From: Huiozyma naganishii CBS 8797
Lineage: Eukaryota; Ascomycota; Saccharomycetes; Saccharomycetales; Saccharomycetaceae
Direction of reading: 5' to 3'
Length of the DNA: 64,000 nt
Assembly (NCBI RefSeq): GCF_000348985.1
Contig: NC_035927.1
Coordinates: forward strand, 186,001-250,000
In this document: positions 58,901-64,000 of the stretch, in pieces
How the letters are laid out: every line of letters begins with the position of its first letter
How positions within the stretch are numbered: position 1 is the stretch's first letter
The notes under the pieces: model-generated
Database searches by the model: none
Seen by the model: only the letters and a program-made list of their open reading frames with translations
What the model was told of the DNA's origin: nothing
Program-made: the position numbers and the translations under genes

Positions 58901-60892
58901 CTAACGAGTATTGGCCTTTTGCTAGGTATGAGTGCAAGTGCCAAGGGAACCCAAAACCACAAGCTGATCAAAGTGTTGGCGGTTCACGTAGTCGCGTTGC
59001 TTCCAGAAGGATCGAGTGACCTGAACATAAATATAAGGGTTCAGATAGCTGGGCTCATTGGAATGGGTCTACTTTACTTAAGGTGCCATAGCAGAAAACT
59101 TACTCTATCATTGTTGCCAGAACTTAAGTCTTATATCAAAGTTGGTGACGATATGGTTGCTGATGAAGGATACAGGATGTCAGTGGGTATTGCAATAGGT
59201 TTAAATAATCTGGCAGCACCAAACATCCAGGACTTTCCGAACGGGGACGAGGATTCTTTTGACGATAGCGGAACTTTTGGTTCAAAATCCAATGAACAGA
59301 AAATGCTGCTTTCTGATCACCAAGGGATCCAACAAAACAACGCATTTGACACAGAATTGGTCCAAGAACTTCTCGACATTATAATTAAAACTTACGATAA
59401 AGAAATGCCTTGGATACCTGAAAATGCACAAATCGGGGCACTACTAGCTTTGACCTTCATGCTTCTCAAAAGTAACAATAGCGCAATTTCTTCAAAGATT
59501 CGTGTTGAAATTCCCAAACCCTCACACAATGCCTACTGCCGGCCTGAGATATTTTTGCACCGAGAGTGGGCGTACTATATGATTGAATGGGACTCAATCA
59601 GGGTCGACATTGGGTTTCTGTTGGATGGTATTAATGCTGATTCTTTGCAAGATATGAACAGCACGTTTCTTCCAATATACTATACAATTGCAGGGAGAGC
59701 GCTCTCTATGGGGGTGAGGTATGCTTCAACTGGTAATATCACGGCACGAAATAGCATTCTTTTGATTCTTGATAAATTTCTTCCCCTTTACCATTATCCA
59801 GGGCGTTCCAACTCCGTGGACTTTCAATTGACTATTAAGGGGATAACAGTAATAGTCAACGTTCTTCTAGTTTCTTTAGGTATGATAATGTGTGCCACCG
59901 GTGATATTGAAGTGTTGCGAAGGGCCAAGTATCTGCATGAAACTGTTACGGGCAAGAATTCTGACCTATACAAGAAAAGAAAGACAAGCGACAATACTGA
60001 CAATAACGTGGAGGAATCCGGCACCGACTATAGCATCAGTGGTGTTGAACCCATCCTGGAAGAAGTTCCGGACCTTGAAGGTCAAACTAATGAGGCCGAT
60101 GAGGCCGATGAGTTTTTTGATCCCTCCGCCAAATTTGACCAAGATTTGGACAACGAGAATCATTATGGGAAGTACATCGCAACGAACATGACTCTCGGGT
60201 TTTTGTTTTTGGGATCAGGTCAGTTTGCGTTGAAAACGTCCGACCCTGAAAGCGTGGCATATTTGATACTGTCAGTGTTGCCTGTTTTTATGAGGCCATA
60301 TCCGCTGCAAGAATTAAAACATTTCTGGTGCATGGCCATTGAACCGAGGTGTCTGGTAGTCAAGGATGTCATAACTGAAAAACCGATAAATGGTGTTCAA
60401 GTTGAAGTGACATTGCATTCAGGTGAATTATTGAAGTTTAAAAGTCCCTGTTTACTCCCTGATATACAAACGATTGCAAAGCTTTCCTTGCGTATGAACC
60501 GCTACTTTCCCTTAGAGTTCACCTTTAACAATGATTTCCCCGTGGACGAATTTTTCAAAATGGGACTGGTTATTTTTATTCAGCCAAAGGATGAGAATTA
60601 TGATGAGGAGCCAACGGAGGAGGACATTGGACTGTCCCTGATTCGCAAAATTGACGAGTTGGGGGTACGGGACGATGAAAGTGACGTTGTGAATTTCTCC
60701 AAAAATCTTTTCGATAGTCTAGGCATCAGAGATATAACTATGCTGGAGCTGAAAAAGACTTTGAACGATAATATTGGGTCTGCAAAAACCTTCCAGGACT
60801 ATGATTTGGAAATGTTATGTTCGGACCGCAACGTAGGTGACATTGTTGACTATCAGAACGAACTCTGGAAGTTTAAGCACAGTACGCAATAA
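55910..60892 (+). CDS. APC1: Apc1, largest scaffold subunit of the anaphase-promoting complex
   Basis: Apc1 (1660 aa; 1748 in S. cerevisiae) joins the catalytic and TPR halves of the APC/C ubiquitin ligase. The N-terminal about 500 residues form a WD40-type domain with low-complexity inserts, including an Asp/Ala/Gly/Val repeat (about 95-110) coded by a GATGCG-like hexamer repeat. The middle has WD40-to-helical blocks (LTKLCFQALSWICPDYIHYSLLMLWQYTLN). The proteasome/cyclosome (PC) repeats follow (about 970-1350: HGGFLLGLGLNGHLKDL, TSIGLLLGMSASAKGT, AGLIGMGLLYL, SVGIAIGLNNLA, AGRALSMGVRYAS, TNMTLGFLFLGSGQFALK). The C-terminal domain starts near ALKHFWCMAIEPRCLVVKDV-type sequence. No break. Confidence 0.95.
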   Translation: MASRVVVSGDGREVQWVQAGRCVRRFVYAERVVDAGFVTFEKVNHCFVVVRRRAAHVYYLDSGDSVTACFPFPIRKAFWYRHGLVLEAADRGDADADAGVGVDGDADTDVGGEYRFITFTDPVAPFGRLSFASAGGKGKLAAHLRDSEMLLIPRDASHSVTVLYNKCENQLYFYFTRVLSSSSSQVSSAGAGAGTNAGTTVNNHTETNNATLRRALSNSRRTTSTNGTLDMMLGNIEKMDPSINNKRSVSATLDRMSNSNPASASLEFGQHQMQPEQPQLQAHQPILAKDISLIEISRMELPAYTHKQDIDLKCIALRFKQQEAVLIFDQSTKFAKLWLIDMIPDVVESISFKVYGDSPPNLIKLANIDVANPIDTVLEQPEADVQGTFILKFQDARTDSFAIYNPFLNLLSPMFISERATQQVSETEDTFPQDSIQLQLEKITFYPRTQLTKLCFQALSWICPDYIHYSLLMLWQYTLNSFQEPVATLTNQNDILKEFHTLTYILRNLFFSIANEDVPDDICNMPLYQGLLDKGITEINLLLPKIVMGLQLIREELSLNILCRKELELLNEFLLGAVHTMDWPQSWKTYYQNNAFEAKDGGMTSATVGGNFFAQPLDEPPSILKSLYSITEGSEIALTPFIGFSGLVDCQEDIDLMITPRCFKVLRLYELIHAPGFVSMYILEILTRLDIGNKEINTYPLGIMTPVRKILQKVENGILQPDIHMNLSLVSRPDIERPIKLMTKKRFVSNERDKEVTLLRPTLSGSAFYGKNLKRRPPKDVYSLVTDVVKDTMSADGYSGSTNGELLAISSNEAVNSVSIKQNTELIFPHDQRFKHVLSLLESATPSRIQFYTAETEYSRILPKKKIFGKIIALRTLTSGVGRAAVNYSTEQPITSEKWHIEDLNYVTIFPDGSKLITPIEEFNKDVLHWGEFHNGVASALKISKNTRGINGSWIALNKPAVLNATHGGFLLGLGLNGHLKDLEEWHIYNYLSPKETLTSIGLLLGMSASAKGTQNHKLIKVLAVHVVALLPEGSSDLNINIRVQIAGLIGMGLLYLRCHSRKLTLSLLPELKSYIKVGDDMVADEGYRMSVGIAIGLNNLAAPNIQDFPNGDEDSFDDSGTFGSKSNEQKMLLSDHQGIQQNNAFDTELVQELLDIIIKTYDKEMPWIPENAQIGALLALTFMLLKSNNSAISSKIRVEIPKPSHNAYCRPEIFLHREWAYYMIEWDSIRVDIGFLLDGINADSLQDMNSTFLPIYYTIAGRALSMGVRYASTGNITARNSILLILDKFLPLYHYPGRSNSVDFQLTIKGITVIVNVLLVSLGMIMCATGDIEVLRRAKYLHETVTGKNSDLYKKRKTSDNTDNNVEESGTDYSISGVEPILEEVPDLEGQTNEADEADEFFDPSAKFDQDLDNENHYGKYIATNMTLGFLFLGSGQFALKTSDPESVAYLILSVLPVFMRPYPLQELKHFWCMAIEPRCLVVKDVITEKPINGVQVEVTLHSGELLKFKSPCLLPDIQTIAKLSLRMNRYFPLEFTFNNDFPVDEFFKMGLVIFIQPKDENYDEEPTEEDIGLSLIRKIDELGVRDDESDVVNFSKNLFDSLGIRDITMLELKKTLNDNIGSAKTFQDYDLEMLCSDRNVGDIVDYQNELWKFKHSTQ

Positions 60893-61164
60893 CACCCCGA
60901 CACTAATACACATATACATATCCTATTCTAACTAATTAATAGTCGCATATTCATTAAACACTTCTAATATATCTATACCCATTGCTGGTGGTAGCCCAAC
61001 CTATGCATAATTTTCTTGATAATGTTCTTTGAATATACGGTAGTTGTTACTATTATTATAGTTATATCAGGTCCTTTAAGATTAAGAATTTTAGTAAATG
61101 AAGATCTGTATAAAGAGAAGCGACTAAAGAGTGAAGTAATACTTAGGACATTCCTTAACAATAA

Positions 61165-62742
61165 TTATTTGTCCCCATCCCCACTTTCAAGTTCAGCGGG
61201 TGCACCCAGTCGTTCACCCATTTTAATCTTGTCGCCGATTTTGACGTCAAATTTGAAGTTGCTGGGTGCCTCGAAGCAAAGCACGACGGTGCTACCCAGT
61301 TCGAAACCACCCATCTCTTCACCCTTAACGAGTGGCATCCCACCAAGCACTTTACTTGCGTTTGAGTACGTCGCTTCGTAGCAAGTGTGTGGCGCGGTGT
61401 GCTTGGCTCTTTTCACATTGGTAACGAGTTCCTTATCGAATGTCAGTTTAATTGACCCAACGTTTGTAGCTCCCACTGGGGTCATGCTGAAAAACCCGTA
61501 CTTCCAGTATCCTAACAACGCGACTCTTTCGTTCAGCACGAACAAGTTGCGGAGATTCCTCTGAAAGTAAGGAGACACTGAGAAAAGGTCCCCTGGGAAG
61601 TGACGGCGCGTCTTGCAAACCCAATCTGTTGGAGAGTGGTAGTGGTGGTAGTCACCGGGGGACAAGTAAATGACTGCAAAGTACAGTGCCGAGTCCGGCG
61701 GTTCCGTGGAGATGGAATTGAAGAGGTTGTAGTAGGGGATGTTTGATGACAATTCGCTGAGCAGTTTCAAAGTCTTGGACCCACCGGATTTGAAATTCTT
61801 TAGGGACTTGTCCCCCTCCATTTGGAAATTGATCGAGTGGTCCGTGTTCGTAGGAGGTGAGTCCTCCGCGGGGTCATCTGGCGTCAACTCGTCCTGAGAG
61901 CGGAAGTTATTCTTCTTGGCAAACTCCCTGTGTTTCAGTTCGTCGCCGTCGAGGCTCAGCGAGGACTCGTTCTTGGCCATCAGTGGGTGCGAGTGAGTAC
62001 CCAAAAACTCCTTGAGGGAGTAGGTCATCCCCTTGACCTGTTCGATCTCGCCCGTCTCGGAGCTGATGATCCCCAACTGGAGGATGCGGCCATCACTAGG
62101 GGATGCAACGACCCCTTCTCCCTCCGCAATGGGTCTTGTTTCCGGTCTTATAGTACGGTAGAAGAATTCTGCGAGGTTTCTGTAGTGGTACAAATCTGGG
62201 TCCTGCATCTCGTCGAGTTTGACACCAAACATGTGACTGTACAGTTTGTACCCGTGTGGTCTGAACCACATGGGGAGTGCAAGGTGGTTGAACTGTCCCC
62301 ACAGCCGCGACATCGCGTTCAGTGGGAGAGTCGAGTAACAGAAGAACATCCAGTTGTTGTTGAAGATCTTGATCCTCTGGTACCTCCCGGTCCGTTTCCC
62401 CTCCTTCAGGGACTCCTCCTCATCGTTGTCACGCGCGGCCCTCGACACAATCAGGATAGTCCCGAGCATGATCGTGACCCCTGTCACGACGGCCCACTTC
62501 ATGGATATGCTGGTCCCCCCAGCATCTGGGATCGACCGTACAAGGATCTTAGCTGCCTTTTTGGACCCGCAGGTCGCAGCGGTCTTCTTGTCCCCCGGTG
62601 GATGCAATTTCTCGTACAGCCCAAGTCTCGTCGAGAACTTCCTGCGCCACAGGTCCGCGGTCCTGTTGCGCAGTGCGATACGCGGGCGTATCTCCATCAG
62701 CTTCATCTTGCTGTTTGCCAGAGCGGTCCTCACAACAAGCAT
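61165..62742 (-). CDS. PSD1: Phosphatidylserine decarboxylase 1 (mitochondrial)
   Basis: Psd1 (525 aa; 500 in S. cerevisiae) makes phosphatidylethanolamine from phosphatidylserine at the inner mitochondrial membrane (and partly the ER). A basic presequence (first about 50 residues with RTALANSKMKLMEIRPRIALRNR) precedes one span (about 82-100: KWAVVTGVTIMLGTILIVS). The catalytic domain has YHHYHSPTDW and HFPGDLFSV. The LGST motif is intact (Leu482-Gly483-Ser484-Thr485); cleavage between Gly and Ser yields the pyruvoyl group and splits beta from a 42-residue alpha chain. An acidic insert near 280-310 (DELTPDDPAEDSPPTN) is variable in yeasts. Confidence 0.96.
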   Translation of the reverse strand: MLVVRTALANSKMKLMEIRPRIALRNRTADLWRRKFSTRLGLYEKLHPPGDKKTAATCGSKKAAKILVRSIPDAGGTSISMKWAVVTGVTIMLGTILIVSRAARDNDEEESLKEGKRTGRYQRIKIFNNNWMFFCYSTLPLNAMSRLWGQFNHLALPMWFRPHGYKLYSHMFGVKLDEMQDPDLYHYRNLAEFFYRTIRPETRPIAEGEGVVASPSDGRILQLGIISSETGEIEQVKGMTYSLKEFLGTHSHPLMAKNESSLSLDGDELKHREFAKKNNFRSQDELTPDDPAEDSPPTNTDHSINFQMEGDKSLKNFKSGGSKTLKLLSELSSNIPYYNLFNSISTEPPDSALYFAVIYLSPGDYHHYHSPTDWVCKTRRHFPGDLFSVSPYFQRNLRNLFVLNERVALLGYWKYGFFSMTPVGATNVGSIKLTFDKELVTNVKRAKHTAPHTCYEATYSNASKVLGGMPLVKGEEMGGFELGSTVVLCFEAPSNFKFDVKIGDKIKMGERLGAPAELESGDGDK

Positions 62743-62974
62743 CTAGTTTCGAAGAGGAGAGCAAGTTTGGCAGTAGAGTACCCTTGGACACCTAACACTG
62801 AAGCGAATGAACAGCGGTGGACGCGTGTTTGACAGACACCTCTCTCTCTCTTCTTGTTGTCAAATATCAGAGAATTGTTTAAACTACAAACAAATTAAAG
62901 ACGGTGTTACTTGCAGCAGTTAGAAGGAAGACACCCCTCTAGGAGGACCATCCATTAGTCCCTGCGCCTTCTAA

Positions 62975-63748
62975 TCAGACAGACGCTTTGTAAGTGTACG
63001 TCCCCGGCTTTTGCTGGACGTCGAAGGACATGTGGACTATTTCTGCCCCGTTGTAGTGCAGGGACCCTGAGATGACGTCCCCCGGGACGATCTCTCCGAC
63101 ACCCTGTGGGGTGCCCGTAAGGACGATATCGTTCTCCTCGAGCCGCATGGTCTGTGCGATCGTCGCGACAAGCTTGTCCATCCCGTTGAGCATCAGCGAG
63201 GTGCTGTCGTCCTGCCGTAAAGTACCGTTAACGGCACAGGAGACCCTGAACGCGTCTTGGAAGGTCTCTGGAGTCGGTCTTGGGGTCAATTGTTCGAGGG
63301 GCACCATTCCGCTGATCGGGCAGAAGGTGTCGTACCCCTTCGCGATGGTCCAGGGCAGCCCGGCCTTCTTCGCGTCCGACTGGACGTTCCTCCCAGTCAA
63401 GTCCAACGCGAGCGCAACACCTTTGACGTGAGGTAGCAGGTCTTCCATCATGAACGTAGTCGGGTCCACGTTCGAGAGCGTGGACTTCATGACTAGAGCA
63501 AGCTCGATCTCGTGGTGCACTTGCACGCCGCGAGGGACGTAAATCGGTGACCGGTTCTCCCCGGGGGTGACCACACTCCTGGGGGAGTCATTGCTGCGCG
63601 GTGGCTCGGGGGTGATGATGCTGGACGTCGGTTTCAAGAAGAAGAAGGGGTGTTTTGGAACCGTGTTGTTCAACTCCTTGACGTGCGCTGCGTAGTTCCG
63701 CCCAATGCAGATGATCTTGCGGGCGTGTTTCAAGTACTGGAAGGACAT
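62975..63748 (-). CDS. FMP41: FAH-family mitochondrial protein Fmp41
   Basis: Fumarylacetoacetate-hydrolase family member (257 aa; 259 in S. cerevisiae), found in mitochondria; relatives (FAHD1/FAHD2) act on oxaloacetate as decarboxylase or tautomerase, so an oxaloacetate repair role is likely but inferred. Motifs: KIICIGRNYAAHVKELNN, FFFLKPTSSI, PRGVQVHHEIELALVM with the metal-binding Glu pair, GVALALDLTGRNVQ (third metal-ligand Asp), LPWTIAKGYDTFCPI and LTGTPQGVGEIVPGD. The start is the Met at 63748 (MSFQYLKHARK), as in the family; the frame is open 21 codons further. Same strand as PSD1. Confidence 0.94.
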   Translation of the reverse strand: MSFQYLKHARKIICIGRNYAAHVKELNNTVPKHPFFFLKPTSSIITPEPPRSNDSPRSVVTPGENRSPIYVPRGVQVHHEIELALVMKSTLSNVDPTTFMMEDLLPHVKGVALALDLTGRNVQSDAKKAGLPWTIAKGYDTFCPISGMVPLEQLTPRPTPETFQDAFRVSCAVNGTLRQDDSTSLMLNGMDKLVATIAQTMRLEENDIVLTGTPQGVGEIVPGDVISGSLHYNGAEIVHMSFDVQQKPGTYTYKASV

Positions 63749-63875
63749 GGGCGTGGGGACGGGGAGTGCGATGTACCAGAGTGCTAATACCTGCTGCTGC
63801 ACCTCCTGCAATGCTACTTTGTACTCGTTACTAACGTCTGCTTTGAACCGTATTCGTTATATATATATTATGAAT

Positions 63876-64000
63876 TTATGCGATGACGATGCCCTCTGTT
63901 CCAGGAGCCCCAGAGATCGAGATCCTCTGCTTGCCAGGGCCTTCGATCCTCTTCATGCGGTTGTTCATCGGTCGTGCGGTGATAGTCCGTCGGTTCTGCT
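63876..64000 (-). CDS. 3' end of an unidentified gene (cut by window edge)
   Basis: Minus-strand frame open from the right edge to a TAA at 63876-63878: the last 40 codons, basic, with PMNNRMKRIEGPGK and an end in GTEGIVIA. In S. cerevisiae the next minus-strand gene here is SKO1 (bZIP repressor), but these residues show no bZIP feature and I do not recognise them. SKO1 is therefore only a positional guess. The two other minus-strand frames give less convincing sequence. Confidence 0.45.
   Translation of the reverse strand, partial: QNRRTITARPMNNRMKRIEGPGKQRISISGAPGTEGIVIA

Noticed and set aside
61930..62832. 300-codon plus-strand ORF opposite PSD1
   Set aside because: PSD1 on the minus strand has full family motifs including LGST; the antisense frame is a codon-bias shadow.

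Overview
The window is a gene-dense stretch of budding-yeast nuclear DNA (Saccharomycetaceae). It has short intergenic spaces, no recognisable introns, standard yeast codon use and yeast-type promoters (TATA, poly(dA:dT), Rap1, PAC/RRPE, STRE). The gene order follows the left arm of Saccharomyces cerevisiae chromosome XIV from SSB2 (YNL209W) to FMP41 (YNL168C), with each recognised gene on the expected strand. Genes that S. cerevisiae keeps on the sister track on chromosome IV (HO, GCS1, SHS1, CDC13, DTD1, GDH2, SHR3) are not interleaved. This points to a post-whole-genome-duplication genus such as Kazachstania, Naumovozyma or Nakaseomyces; I cannot name the species. Assignments rest on remembered family sequences plus synteny; no search was run.

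Layout. 1-7,000: 3' part of the ribosome-associated Hsp70 SSB; a YNL208W-like gene split by a one-base frameshift; RIO2 (18S maturation); RTT106 (histone H3 chaperone); SPS19 (peroxisomal dienoyl-CoA reductase). 7,000-21,300: PSY2, NNR1, GCR2, WHI3, a probable SLZ1 and an HBT1/YNL195C relative, all on the minus strand, then YNL193W on the plus strand. 21,300-36,200: a plus-strand block of CHS1, DUG3, the repeat-rich cell-wall gene YNL190W, SRP1, KAR1, SWT21 and UBP10. 36,300-49,500: MRPL19, NPR1, IPI3, PBR1, RHO5, RPS3, MRPL22 and TDA7. 49,500-51,800: a 2.3-kb gene-free interval. 51,800-64,000: NOP13, MDG1, APC1, PSD1, FMP41 and the last 40 codons of another minus-strand gene.

Relative to S. 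cerevisiae, SPS18 and YNL194C are absent from their expected places. Most genes are housekeeping. Shared regulation is visible in places: PAC and RRPE motifs before RIO2, IPI3 and NOP13 (ribosome biogenesis), Rap1-like sites and a T-rich tract before RPS3, a URS1-like site before the probable meiotic gene SLZ1, and clustered STREs before the HBT1-like gene.

I found no tRNA, rRNA, transposon, CRISPR array or foreign island, and no convincing novel multi-gene system. The observations most worth checking are a 33-bp perfect hairpin just after SWT21, a second perfect hairpin just after PSY2, the YNL208W frameshift, a possible alternative N-terminus for NNR1, the ambiguous 5' end of KAR1, and the structured 2.3-kb gap between TDA7 and NOP13.
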